Origin: Streptomyces sp. NRRL WC-3618
GTDB taxonomy: Bacteria; Actinomycetota; Actinomycetes; Streptomycetales; Streptomycetaceae
Direction: 5' to 3'
DNA: 64,000 bases
Assembly: GCF_001280005.1 (NCBI RefSeq)
Contig: NZ_LGDW01000292.1
Coordinates: 1 to 64,000 of the forward strand
Shown here: piece by piece, positions 8,644 to 17,699 of the stretch
How positions within the stretch are numbered: position 1 is the stretch's first letter
Layout: each line of letters begins with the position of its first letter
Notes under the pieces: generated by a model
What the model saw: only the letters and a program-made list of their open reading frames with translations
Databases searched by the model: none
What the model was told of the DNA's origin: nothing
Made by a program: the position numbers and the translations under genes

Positions 8644-10545
8644 CTAGCTGCTGCCCGGTCCGCCCAGGTGCCGGGCGAGGAAGTGGTCTGCCGCGCGGTA
8701 CATGTCGATGTTGTTCTCCGGGTTCACGAAGCCGTGGCCTTCGTCCTCCTTGACCATGTACTCGACTTCGAGGCCGCGAGCGCGCAGCCTGTCGACGATC
8801 TGGTCGGACTCGGCCTTGACGACACGGGGGTCGTTGGCGCCCTGGACCACCATCAGCGGCGTGCGGATGTCGTCGACGCGGCTGAGGGGTGAACGGGCCC
8901 ACAGGTCCGCTTCCTGCTCGGGGTCATCGGGGTTCCCGGCGTACAGGTACCAGTTGTTGACCAGGTAGGGCTTGACGAACTCCGGTACGTTCCGCAGGTA
9001 GGTGACGAGGTTGGAGGGGCCGCAGAAGTCGATCGCGGCGGCGAAGACGTCGGGGGTGAAGGAGACGCCGACCAGGGTGGCGTAGCCGCCGTACGAGCCG
9101 CCGAAGATCGCGACGCGGTCCGGGTCCGCGTATCCCTGCTCGACGGCCCAGTGGACGGCGTCGATGAGGTCGTCGTGCATCGCGCCGCTCAACTCCCCGA
9201 TGCCCGCCTTGAGGAACGCCTTGCCGTAACCGGTCGAGCCGCGGAAGTTGACCTGCAGCACCGCGTACCCGCGGTTGGCGAGGAGCTGGGCGCTGGGATC
9301 GAACCCCCAGCTGTCCCGGTGCCAGGGCCCGCCGTGGACGAGCAGGACCAGAGGCAGCCGCGCGGGCTGCACCCCCACGGGCAGCGTCAGGTAGGAGGGA
9401 AGCTCCAGTCCGTCGCGCGCGGGGACCGTGACCGGCGCCATGGGGGCGAGGACTTCGGCGTCCAGGTGCGGGTAGGGCCTGAAGAGCATACGGTTCTGCC
9501 TGGTGGTGTGGTCATAGAGGTAGGTGACACCGGGGTCGCGGTCGTGGTTGAAGCTGACGACCCACCGCTGCCCGCTCACGTCCGACGACAGGGCCAGCAG
9601 GTCGCCGTCGGACAGCTTCTCCAGGTTCTCCAGGACCGCGGCGAAGTCCGGGTTCAGGGGCCGGATCACCTGCCGCTCTCCGAGGTAGCGCACCCCCATC
9701 AGCTCCCCGGTGCGCCGGTCGCAGATGAGCGGCGAGGGCAGCGTGGGGAAGACCGCGGAACGCGGGTCGAGGTCGAAGAGCGGATGGCTGTCGACCTCGG
9801 TCTCCGCGCCGGAGGCCAGGTCCAGCCGCACCACCCGGGTCCGGTCACTGTCGCGGCTGGATCCGATCCACGCACCGGTGCCGTCCGGGGTGAGCTGGAA
9901 CGGCTGGATGTCCAGCGGGTAGTCGGAGCCGTCGAACGTGATGACCGGCCGCATCGTCCCTGCCCCGGGGTCCCACTGCGACAGCTCGATGTCGCCGTCT
10001 GCTGTCAGCCCGTGGGCGTACAGCTTGCCGTCGGGCGTGTGCAGCAGACCGCCGATATGGCCTGGGTTCTGCGCCAGCACTGTCAATTCGCCGGTGGCGA
10101 CGTCGAGTTCGTAGAGGTCGAACTCAAGGGGATTGCGGTGGTTCAGGTGCAGGGTCGCCTTGCCCGGCCGGGCGACGCTCGTCTCGAAACCGACGGCCCT
10201 GGCCCCGGGGAAGGGGGTGAGGTCGACCACCTTGGCATCCGGGTCGTCCAGGTCTACCCGGTAGATGTGGTAGTTCTCGTCGCCGCCGCCGTCCTGCTCG
10301 TACAGCAGCCAGCGCGGATCGTCGGTCCAGTGGTAGCGGAGCACGCTGCGGTTGTCGTCGGCGGTGACGCAGCGCGCTTCCTCGTCCGAATCGACGCTCT
10401 CCACCCATACGTTGAGGCGCTCCCGCCACGGAGCCAGGTAGGCGATCCTGGTTCCGTCGGGCGAGATCGTTGCGCCGGCACGGACGGGAGAGCCGAAGAA
10501 TTCCTCAACGGTGAGGTGCGGGACCTCGTGCGGAATAGCGGGCAT
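8644..10545 (-). CDS. S9 family prolyl oligopeptidase-like peptidase
   Basis: A 633-residue cytoplasmic peptidase with no signal peptide. Residues 1-370 form the beta-propeller that limits access to small peptides. Residues 380-633 are the alpha/beta hydrolase domain: GGSYGG places the nucleophile at Ser484, GANDPRV the acid at Asp572 and DEGHGF the base at His604. LVHGGPWHRD supplies the oxyanion region. ATG at 10545 follows AAGGAG. It lies 59 bp downstream of a tetR gene on the same strand and is probably co-transcribed with it. The substrate is unknown; acyl-aminoacyl or dipeptidyl peptidase activity are both possible. Confidence 0.85.
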   Translation of the reverse strand: MPAIPHEVPHLTVEEFFGSPVRAGATISPDGTRIAYLAPWRERLNVWVESVDSDEEARCVTADDNRSVLRYHWTDDPRWLLYEQDGGGDENYHIYRVDLDDPDAKVVDLTPFPGARAVGFETSVARPGKATLHLNHRNPLEFDLYELDVATGELTVLAQNPGHIGGLLHTPDGKLYAHGLTADGDIELSQWDPGAGTMRPVITFDGSDYPLDIQPFQLTPDGTGAWIGSSRDSDRTRVVRLDLASGAETEVDSHPLFDLDPRSAVFPTLPSPLICDRRTGELMGVRYLGERQVIRPLNPDFAAVLENLEKLSDGDLLALSSDVSGQRWVVSFNHDRDPGVTYLYDHTTRQNRMLFRPYPHLDAEVLAPMAPVTVPARDGLELPSYLTLPVGVQPARLPLVLLVHGGPWHRDSWGFDPSAQLLANRGYAVLQVNFRGSTGYGKAFLKAGIGELSGAMHDDLIDAVHWAVEQGYADPDRVAIFGGSYGGYATLVGVSFTPDVFAAAIDFCGPSNLVTYLRNVPEFVKPYLVNNWYLYAGNPDDPEQEADLWARSPLSRVDDIRTPLMVVQGANDPRVVKAESDQIVDRLRARGLEVEYMVKEDEGHGFVNPENNIDMYRAADHFLARHLGGPGSS

Positions 10546-10604
10546 GGGAAGACTCCTTCGGGTTTCGCCTGGTTCAGTCCGGCATGTTCCTGAGGCTCGG
10601 CGTC

Positions 10605-11264
10605 TCAGGCGACGGGGTCGCCGATGGCTCCGCCGGTGGCGGTGCGGATCGCCTGTGCGTAACGCCGGGCGAGGGCCGGCACGTCCTCGAACTCCGTCAG
10701 GTCGGAACCGGCGAGGATGGCCGCGCCGATGTGCTCGTCGAGGACCCGCACCACCGAGGCTGCCGACGCCGCGTACAGCCGCACCTGAAGATCATCGGCC
10801 GGGCGCTCAAGACGGCCACTCATGATCGCGCTCAGCTCTCGTTCCGTCTGGTCGCAGGCCATCAGCCACGCCGTGCGCAGTGCGGGCTCGGTGTCGGCGA
10901 GACGGATCATCTTCATCGCGAGCATCTCGTCGGCAAAGTCGACGGGCGGCTTCTCTTGACCGAGTCGGGTCAGCGCCGTCACCAGATGCTCCGTAAGGGA
11001 AACCTCCCGCGGCCAGGCGTGCAGCACGCTCAGGAGCGTGACGACGCCCTGCGTCACGATCGGCTCGGCGCAGCTCTCCTTGCTGCGAAAGTGCCGCCAG
11101 ATGGTGCGGGTCGACAGGCCCACGGCCTCCGCGATCTGATCACCGCTGGTCGCGGCCACTCCCTGCTCCCAGAACAGCCGCGCCGCCTCCCTGGAGATCT
11201 CAAGGCGCAGCCGTGCACGCCGCTGCTCGCTCATCCCTCCCCCGCTGCGCTTGTTCGTCATCAT
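10605..11264 (-). CDS. TetR family transcriptional regulator
   Basis: About 219 residues. The N-terminal helix-turn-helix is clear: REAARLFWEQGVAATSGDQI, then STRTIWRHFRSKE. The C-terminal ligand domain is divergent, as usual. I chose ATG at 11264 (tandem ATG ATG) because AAGGGG precedes it; the longer in-frame GTG at 11312 lies inside the operator palindrome. It precedes the S9 peptidase gene in the same direction and probably represses both from the palindrome at 11307-11321. Confidence 0.82.
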   Translation of the reverse strand: MMTNKRSGGGMSEQRRARLRLEISREAARLFWEQGVAATSGDQIAEAVGLSTRTIWRHFRSKESCAEPIVTQGVVTLLSVLHAWPREVSLTEHLVTALTRLGQEKPPVDFADEMLAMKMIRLADTEPALRTAWLMACDQTERELSAIMSGRLERPADDLQVRLYAASAASVVRVLDEHIGAAILAGSDLTEFEDVPALARRYAQAIRTATGGAIGDPVA

Positions 11265-11586
11265 TGGGCCGACCCCTTTTCTTACGCACGTCTTCAAACG
11301 ACAGTATGTCACTAAGTGACACTAGCGACCCGACCGCAGCGGCTCGGTCCCGGGGATCGAGAGGAGGCAGCTGCGCAACGGGGAGTGCCTGCCCGGGCGG
11401 AATCCTTCGAGCGGTGGGCCGGACAGCTCAGAGGACAGGGTCGTGAGACAAAAGTGCCGTGTCCCTCGAATGAGACGTGCATAAAGCCCAGGTCACCGCA
11501 GCGGCACGGGACATTCCGAATGCGGTCCTACATTTCCCTCCGCGACTGATGCCCCGCTGAACCACGCCGGAATGCCTCGGAATCCC
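11265..11586. other. Intergenic region upstream of tetR
   Basis: It contains the tetR operator near 11307. The rest, up to the 3' end of the MFS gene, shows no convincing gene. Confidence 0.5.
11307..11321. promoter_or_regulatory. Palindromic operator upstream of tetR
   Basis: TGTCACTAAGTGACA is a perfect 15 bp palindrome (7 bp arms, one central base), 43 bp upstream of the tetR start. TetR proteins usually bind such sites next to their own gene, so autoregulation is likely. Confidence 0.6.
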
Positions 11587-12909
11587 TCACCCCACAGCCC
11601 CCACCACTCGACCCACCCCACGCCGCCGAATCACCAACGCCATCAGCGCCGCCGCCGCGCACAGCGCCCCCGACGCGTACCAGACCACGTCGTACGAGCC
11701 GAAGACATCCCGTGCCAGGCCGCCGAGGAAGGCGACGAGGGCCGCGCCGACCTGGTGGGAGGCGAGGACCCAGCCGAAGACGATCGCGCTGTCGTCGCCG
11801 TAGTGCTCACGGCACAGGGCGACGGTGGGTGGGACCGTGGCGACCCAGTCGAGGCCGTAGAAGACGATGAAGAAGATCATCGGTGGGTGGACGGAGGGGG
11901 CGAGCAGCATCGGGAGGAAGAGGAGCGAGACGCCGCGCAGCGCGTAGTACACCGCCAGGAGGCGGCGCGGGTCGTAGCGGTCGGTGAACCAGCCCGAGGC
12001 GATCGTGCCGGCCACGTCGAAGACGCCGACGACCGCCAGCAGTGAGGCGGCGGCCGTGATGGGCATGCCGTGGTCGTGGGCGGCGGGCACGAAGTGGGTC
12101 TGGATCAGGCCGTTGGTGGAGGCTCCGCAGATCGCGAAGGTCCCGGCGAGCAGCCAGAACGGCCCGGTGCGCACCGCCGACAGCAGCACCCGGATCGTGC
12201 GGCGGGCCGCCCCCTGGACGGGGGCCGGCTTCGGTACGAACTCCGTTGCCCCGTACGGCTTCAGGCCCACGTCCGCCGGGTGGTCGCGCAGCAGCAGCCA
12301 GACGAAGGGCACGACGGTGAGGGCGGCCAGGGACACCGTCACCGCCGCGGGGCGCCAGTCGTACGTCTCGATGATCCACGACAGCAGCGGCAGGAAGATC
12401 AGCTGGCCGGAGGCGGACGCGGCGGTCAGGATGCCCGTCACCAGGCCCCGTCGCTCGGTGAACCAGCGGTTGGTGACCGTCGCCGCGAAGGCGAGCGCCA
12501 TGGAACCGGTGCCCAGGCCGACCAACAGGCCCCAGCACAGCATCAGTTGCCAGGCCGCCGTCATCCACACGGTCAGGCCGGAGCCGAGCGCGATGACCGC
12601 GAGGGCGACCGCGACGACCCGCCGGATACCGAAGCGGTCCATCAGCGCGGCGGCGAAGGGGGCTGTGAGCCCGTAGAGCGCGAGGTTGACGGAGACGGCG
12701 GCGCCGATCGTGCCGCGCGACCAGTCGAACTCGTCGTGGAGCGGGTCGATGAGCAGCCCCGGCAGGGAGCGGAAGGCGGCGGCGCCGATGATCGTCACGA
12801 AGGCGACGGCGGCGACGAACCAGGCCCGGTGGACGCGGAAGCGCGGGGCCCGGCCGGGCTTCCGGAGATCGTCGGCGGCGTCGGTTGTCTGTCTTGAGGT
12901 CGTCGTCAC
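11587..12909 (-). CDS. MFS transporter
   Basis: A 440-residue membrane protein with about twelve hydrophobic helices in two halves. The first loop motif is visible as MDRFGIRR and its counterpart as TDRYDPRR. The subtype is like the monocarboxylate/oxalate-formate antiporter group (WSRGTIGAAVSVNLALYG). The start is GTG at 12909. It diverges from the GlxA-type regulator with 71 bp between starts, so that regulator may control it. Substrate unknown; a small organic acid or drug is plausible. Confidence 0.82.
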   Translation of the reverse strand: MTTTSRQTTDAADDLRKPGRAPRFRVHRAWFVAAVAFVTIIGAAAFRSLPGLLIDPLHDEFDWSRGTIGAAVSVNLALYGLTAPFAAALMDRFGIRRVVAVALAVIALGSGLTVWMTAAWQLMLCWGLLVGLGTGSMALAFAATVTNRWFTERRGLVTGILTAASASGQLIFLPLLSWIIETYDWRPAAVTVSLAALTVVPFVWLLLRDHPADVGLKPYGATEFVPKPAPVQGAARRTIRVLLSAVRTGPFWLLAGTFAICGASTNGLIQTHFVPAAHDHGMPITAAASLLAVVGVFDVAGTIASGWFTDRYDPRRLLAVYYALRGVSLLFLPMLLAPSVHPPMIFFIVFYGLDWVATVPPTVALCREHYGDDSAIVFGWVLASHQVGAALVAFLGGLARDVFGSYDVVWYASGALCAAAALMALVIRRRGVGRVVGAVG

Positions 12910-12980
12910 GTCGTCAAGCGTCCGACCTGCGAACTCCTCGGGCGAGTGGCCCGAAGGACAGTGTTCGCTAGGATCGGGCC

Positions 12981-14024
12981 ATGACCCTGCCCCGGAAGGA
13001 CACCCAGGCAGACCCGGACTTCCGCCCCCACCGCGTCGTCGTCCTGGTCCTCGACGGCGTGCTGCCCTTCGAACTGGGCATCCCGCACCGCATCTTCGGC
13101 CGGCCCAGGGACTCCCTGCGCCGGTATCTGTACGAGGTCGTGACCTGCTCGATCCGGCCGCCGGGCCCGGTCGAGACCGACGCCGACTTCGCCATCCACG
13201 TCGCCCACGGCCCGGAGGCCCTGGCCACCGCCGACACGGTGATCGTCCCGGCGTCGTACGAGCTCGGGCCGGTCTTCGAGGAAGGCGTGCTGACGGACGA
13301 ACTGGCCGCCGCCCTCGCCCACATCCGGCCCGGCACCCGGCTCGCCTCCATCTGCACCGGCGTGTACGTACTCGCCGCCGCCGGCCATCTGGACGGCCGC
13401 CCGGCGACCACGCACTGGTCCGACGCCGAGCACTTCCAGCGGACCTTCCCGAAGGTCAGGGTCGACGCGGACGTCCTGTTCATCGACGACGGCGACGTAC
13501 TCACCTCGGCCGGTGTCGCGGCCGGTATCGACCTGTGCCTGCACATGGTGCGCCGCGACCACGGCGCCGCCGTCGCCAACGAGGTGGCCCGCCGTACGGT
13601 CGTACCGCCGCACCGCGACGGCGGGCAGGCGCAGTACATCCAACGCCCGCTCCCGGAACCCCAGTTGGCGACCACGACCACCGCCCGCGCGTGGGCACTC
13701 GGGCGGCTGCACGAACCGCTCCAGCTGCGTGACATGGCGGAGCAGGAGTCGATGTCGGTACGTACGTTCACGCGCCGGTTCCGTGAGGAAGTCGGCGTCA
13801 GCCCGGGGCAGTGGCTCACCCAGCAGCGGGTGGAACGGGCCCGGCATCTCCTGGAGTCCACCGGCCTGTCCGTCGACCAGGTGGCCCGCGACGCGGGTTT
13901 CGGCACGGCCCAGTCGATGCGGCAGCACCTACAGGCGGTGCTCGGGGTCACCCCCACCGCGTATCGCCGTACCTTCCGGGCCGGGGGCGTCGAGACAACC
14001 GGGAGCGGCAGGATCGCCCACTGA
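12981..14024 (+). CDS. GlxA-type AraC family transcriptional regulator
   Basis: 347 residues. The N-terminal half is a DJ-1/PfpI-like domain (HRVVVLVLDGVLPFELGIPH; nucleophile-elbow region ASICTGVYVLAAAG with Cys). The C-terminal half holds two AraC helix-turn-helices: MSVRTFTRRFREEVGVSPGQ and SVDQVARDAGFGTAQSMRQH. Such proteins regulate neighbouring catabolic or transport genes. It is divergent from the MFS gene, and its last 96 bp overlap tail-to-tail with the next MFS gene. Confidence 0.87.
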   Translation: MTLPRKDTQADPDFRPHRVVVLVLDGVLPFELGIPHRIFGRPRDSLRRYLYEVVTCSIRPPGPVETDADFAIHVAHGPEALATADTVIVPASYELGPVFEEGVLTDELAAALAHIRPGTRLASICTGVYVLAAAGHLDGRPATTHWSDAEHFQRTFPKVRVDADVLFIDDGDVLTSAGVAAGIDLCLHMVRRDHGAAVANEVARRTVVPPHRDGGQAQYIQRPLPEPQLATTTTARAWALGRLHEPLQLRDMAEQESMSVRTFTRRFREEVGVSPGQWLTQQRVERARHLLESTGLSVDQVARDAGFGTAQSMRQHLQAVLGVTPTAYRRTFRAGGVETTGSGRIAH

Positions 14025-15260
14025 GCCAACAGAGCCGGCAGGAGCGGCCGTTACGACGGTGTCGGCACCCCTCGCCGCACGGCCACCGGAGCGCGTCTCG
14101 CCCCACCAGCCGACGGCCGTCAGCAGGAGCGTCAGGGCCACGCCGGCCAGGACCGCGGTGGACGGTGCCGTCACCTGGAGCAGGGCGCCCGCGAACGAAC
14201 CCGCCGCCGCGTAACCCGCCCCGGCAGCCGCGTACATGACCGAGTAAGCCGCGGCCAGGGTGCTGGGCGGCAGCGCCTCGCGCAGGGACAGGTTGCGGGT
14301 GAGCAGCGCACCCGACTGGAGCATGCCGCTCACGGCCAGCGCGGCGGCGATCCCGGCCATCGTCGGTATCAGCGCGGCGCCGGCCACGCACACGGCCATT
14401 CCGACGATCAGGACCACGCTGCGGGTGCGCAGCCGCCCCGGCCAGGTTCTCAGGCCGTAGAGGAAGGCACCTAGTCCCGCGGCGACCGCCATTCCCGCGA
14501 GTATCGGGCCGGACCAGCCGACACCGATTCCGCGCTGTTCGAGAAGCGCGGGCAGGACGAGTTCGGCGAGGCCGAGCAGGGTGAGGCTGGCGGCGCCGGT
14601 GACGAACACCGGCCAGGCGCCAACGAGGAGACCGAGCAGCGAAGGACCCGCCCCCTCCTTTCCCTGGCCCTGTCCCGGCGTGTCGTCCCTCCCCCAGCCC
14701 GCTGGAAGCAGCCACAGGCCCGCGACGGCCGACGCCATCAGAACGGCGGCGAGGAGCAGCGGGAGGCGTGGTGCCGCGCCCAGCGCGAGGCCGGTGACGG
14801 CGGCCGGGGAGACGGCCCACACGCCCGACATCAGCATCGTCTCGGCGGACATCGCCTGCGCCACGGCCCGCGCCGGAACCAGGTCGGTGAGCAGCGCGCG
14901 CAACGCGCCGGCGCTCGCGGCCGGAGCGCCGCCGGCCACGAACGCGAACGCGGCGAGAACCACGGGATGCGCCCCCGGGAAGACCCCGAGTCCCACGAAC
15001 CCCGCGGTCCCGGCCACGAGCCCGCCGGCCAGTTGCCTACGGGCCCGGTCGGGACGCAGCCGCAGACCGAGAGCCGGAGCGCCGACGATCTCCCCGAGCA
15101 CGTACACGGCGGCGAGAACCGCGCCCAGGGCGTAGCCGCCCGGCCGTTCACGCACCAGGAACACCAGGGCCAGCGGCGCCATGGCCACCGGCATACGGGC
15201 GCCGACGGAGGTGCAGGACCAGATCAGGACCTGCTTGGTGGCGACGTCGCGATAGCTCAT
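13929..15260 (-). CDS. MFS transporter (second)
   Basis: About 443 residues with twelve predicted helices and a Gly/Ala-rich hydrophobic composition. The C-terminal tail after the last helix is polar (ARGADTVVTAAPAG and on). I start at ATG 15260 (MSYRDVATKQ); an upstream ATG would add 17 residues without a ribosome site. The tail overlaps the 3' end of the AraC gene by 96 bp on the opposite strand. Substrate unknown. Confidence 0.78.
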   Translation of the reverse strand: MSYRDVATKQVLIWSCTSVGARMPVAMAPLALVFLVRERPGGYALGAVLAAVYVLGEIVGAPALGLRLRPDRARRQLAGGLVAGTAGFVGLGVFPGAHPVVLAAFAFVAGGAPAASAGALRALLTDLVPARAVAQAMSAETMLMSGVWAVSPAAVTGLALGAAPRLPLLLAAVLMASAVAGLWLLPAGWGRDDTPGQGQGKEGAGPSLLGLLVGAWPVFVTGAASLTLLGLAELVLPALLEQRGIGVGWSGPILAGMAVAAGLGAFLYGLRTWPGRLRTRSVVLIVGMAVCVAGAALIPTMAGIAAALAVSGMLQSGALLTRNLSLREALPPSTLAAAYSVMYAAAGAGYAAAGSFAGALLQVTAPSTAVLAGVALTLLLTAVGWWGETRSGGRAARGADTVVTAAPAGSVGSVGDPAAPGCLDAPGPEGTAIRGGGDPEHRL

Positions 15261-15348
15261 GGCCCGAAGGTAGAGGCCGGGACCGACAATGCCCCAGGGG
15301 ATTTCCAGCACCTGTGGATAACCAGCGACCGGCAGCCCGCCGTGCCGC

Positions 15349-16398
15349 TCAGAACGTCAGCACCCCCCGCGCCACCCGCCCCGCCTGCGCGTCCCCCACC
15401 GCCTTCTCGAAGTCCTCCACCGGATACGTCTGCGTCACCAACTCGTCGAGCAGCAGCCGCCCTTCGCGGTACAGCTCGGCGTAGAGCGCGATGTCCCGCT
15501 GGGGGCGGGAGGAGCCGTAACGGCAGCCGAGGATCGACTTGTCCAGGAACATCGACGCGACGACGAAGGCCGCCTCCGCCGTGGCCGCCGGGACGCCGAG
15601 CAGGACCGCCTGGCCGTGCCGGTCGAGCAGGTCGACGGCCTGCCGTACGAGTTCGACGCGCCCGACGCACTCGAAGACATGGTCCGCGCCCGTCGGCAGC
15701 ACGTCCCGTACCCCGTCCGTCGAGGTCAGGAAGTGGGTCGCGCCGAACCGCCGTGCCACCCCCTCCTTCGCCGGGTTCGCGTCCACGGCGACGATCCGCA
15801 GGGCGCCCGCGATCCGCGCGCCCTGGAGGACGTTCAGCCCGACCCCGCCCGTGCCGATCACCACGACGGTGTCGCCGCGGTCGACCCGGGCCCGGTTGAG
15901 CACGGCGCCCACCCCGGTGAGGACGCCGCAGCCGATGAGCGCGGCCGACGGCATCGGGATGTCCTTCGGGATGCGTACCGCCTGTACGGCCTTCACCACC
16001 GTGCGTTCCACGAAGGCCGAGTTGCACGCGAACTGGAACACCGGCTGCCCGCCCCGCGTGAAGGGCCGCCCCGGCCGACCGATCGCCTGCCGGCACATGG
16101 TCGGCCGCCCCCGGTCGCAGTCGGCGCACGCCCCGCAGTTGGCGAGCGTCGACAGCGCCACGTGATCCCCGGGCGCCACATGGGTGACACCGGCTCCGAC
16201 TGCCTCCACCACCCCCGCGCCCTCGTGCCCGAGCACCACGGGAACGGGGAAGGGAATGGTGCCGTCCACAACCGACAGGTCGCTGTGGCAGAGCCCCGCC
16301 GCCGAGATCGCGACGAGCACCTCCCCCGCGCCGGGATCCCGCACCTCCAGATCATCGACGACCTCGATCCGCTTCCCGTCGAACAGCACACCGCGCAT
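15349..16398 (-). CDS. Zinc-dependent alcohol dehydrogenase (MDR family)
   Basis: 349 residues. LCHSDLS and GHEGAGVVEAVG supply catalytic zinc ligands, and CGACADCDRGRPTMC is the four-Cys structural zinc loop. GTGGVGLNVLQGA is the Rossmann dinucleotide site with a downstream acidic residue (VAVDAN), suggesting NAD(H). The family oxidises alcohols to aldehydes. The ATG overlaps the stop of the upstream acyl-CoA dehydrogenase gene by one base (TGATG), so the two are translationally coupled in one catabolic operon. A 92-base fragment of this gene is found at 6457-6548. Confidence 0.88.
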   Translation of the reverse strand: MRGVLFDGKRIEVVDDLEVRDPGAGEVLVAISAAGLCHSDLSVVDGTIPFPVPVVLGHEGAGVVEAVGAGVTHVAPGDHVALSTLANCGACADCDRGRPTMCRQAIGRPGRPFTRGGQPVFQFACNSAFVERTVVKAVQAVRIPKDIPMPSAALIGCGVLTGVGAVLNRARVDRGDTVVVIGTGGVGLNVLQGARIAGALRIVAVDANPAKEGVARRFGATHFLTSTDGVRDVLPTGADHVFECVGRVELVRQAVDLLDRHGQAVLLGVPAATAEAAFVVASMFLDKSILGCRYGSSRPQRDIALYAELYREGRLLLDELVTQTYPVEDFEKAVGDAQAGRVARGVLTF

Positions 16399-17567
16399 CA
16401 GCCGACCCCCTCGGGTCCGTTTGATCGCCTAGGTTCCTTGGGCAGTCCGAGCACGCGCTCGGCGATGATCGTGCGCTGGATCTGGTCGGAGCCGCCGTAG
16501 ATCGTGTCGGCCCGGGAGAACATGAACAGGTGCTGCGCGGCGTCGAGTTCGTAGGGCGCCGTCCGCGACCACGCCACCGGTCCCACGGCGGCCTCCGCGC
16601 CCCGCACCAGCATGGCCAGCTCGCCGAGCCGTTGGTGCCAGCCGCCCCACAGCAGCTTGGCCACGCTCGGCGCTCCGGCATCGCCCGAACCGCCCAGTGT
16701 TCGCAGCGAGTTCCAGCGCATCACCCGTAACTCGGCCCACTGCCGCACGAGTCGCTCCCGTACGACGGGATCCTCGACCGCGCCGCTGTCGACGGCGGCC
16801 CGGACCACGCGCTCCAACTCCCTGGCGAACCCGATCTGTTGGGCGAGCGTGGAGACGCCTCGCTCGAAACCGAGCAGGCTCATCGCGACGCCCCAGCCGC
16901 CGCCCTCGGCTCCGACGAGGTGGTCCGCGCGCGCGTGCGCCCCGTCGAAGAAGACCTCGTTGAACTCGCTGGTCCCGGTCAGCTGCCGGATGGGCCGGAC
17001 CTCGATGCGCCCAGGCTGGTCCATGGGGACGAGCAGAAAACTGAGCCCACGGTGCCGGACCGACCCCGGTTCCGTCCGGGCGAGCACAAAGCACCAGTCC
17101 GCCTCATGGGCGAGGGACGTCCAGATCTTCTGTCCGGTGATCCGGTACGACCCGTCGGCGGCCCGCTCGGCCCTCGTACTCACCCCGGCGAGATCGGACC
17201 CGGCGCCGGGCTCGCTGTACCCCTGACACCAGAGTTCCTCGCCGGCGGCGATCGGCGGCAGGAACCGGGCCCGCTGCTCCTCGCTGCCATGCGCGAGAAG
17301 CGTAGGAGCAAGCAGATTCTCCCCGATGTGCCCAGACCGCGCAGGCGCCCCGGAACGCACGTACTCCTCGGCCCAAACAACCTGTTGGGTAAGCCCGACA
17401 CTCCGGTTCCCGTACCCGCTCTCCCCCCAGGAAAGCCCGATCCACCCCCCCTTCCCAAGAACCCGCTCCCAACTCCGCCGCTCAAGCCCTCCACCAACAT
17501 GAGCACAAAGCCAACCCCGAGCTTCCGCCCGAAACTCCTCATCCCCGACGCCGAATCCAAACTCCAC
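16398..17567 (-). CDS. Acyl-CoA dehydrogenase
   Basis: 389 residues, FAD-dependent, introducing a double bond into an acyl-CoA. Typical stretches are WCQGYSEPGAGSDLAGVST (the acyl-CoA/FAD loop), KIWTSLAHEADWCFVLART, and near the end a GGSDQIQRTIIAERVLGLPK segment. The GTG start at 17567 follows GGGGAG. It lies upstream of the alcohol dehydrogenase with a one-base overlap and downstream of the SDR gene. Two further acyl-CoA dehydrogenases lie 4-6 kb away under the same predicted operator. Confidence 0.88.
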   Translation of the reverse strand: MEFGFGVGDEEFRAEARGWLCAHVGGGLERRSWERVLGKGGWIGLSWGESGYGNRSVGLTQQVVWAEEYVRSGAPARSGHIGENLLAPTLLAHGSEEQRARFLPPIAAGEELWCQGYSEPGAGSDLAGVSTRAERAADGSYRITGQKIWTSLAHEADWCFVLARTEPGSVRHRGLSFLLVPMDQPGRIEVRPIRQLTGTSEFNEVFFDGAHARADHLVGAEGGGWGVAMSLLGFERGVSTLAQQIGFARELERVVRAAVDSGAVEDPVVRERLVRQWAELRVMRWNSLRTLGGSGDAGAPSVAKLLWGGWHQRLGELAMLVRGAEAAVGPVAWSRTAPYELDAAQHLFMFSRADTIYGGSDQIQRTIIAERVLGLPKEPRRSNGPEGVG

Positions 17568-17609
17568 AGGGCTCCCCTCTCAACATGGGACGCGTAGACC
17601 CACCTGTAG

Positions 17610-17657
17610 GGGCGCGGGCTGTATCGATGTGCGGCTCCGCCGCGTGGGCGCGAACAA
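17610..17657. repeat. Streptomyces extragenic repeat, copy 1
   Basis: The stretch starts with GGGGCGCGGGCTGTATCGAT and continues with TGCGGCTCCGCCGCGTGGGC. Related copies lie at 46601-46656 (inverted), 46726-46752 (partial) and 55335-55394, always between genes. It is GC-rich and self-complementary in part, so it may act as a transcript end or stem-loop. Confidence 0.6.
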
Positions 17658-17699
17658 CCACAACGAACCCGCACCCGCCAAACCACAAGCACCCCCGAG

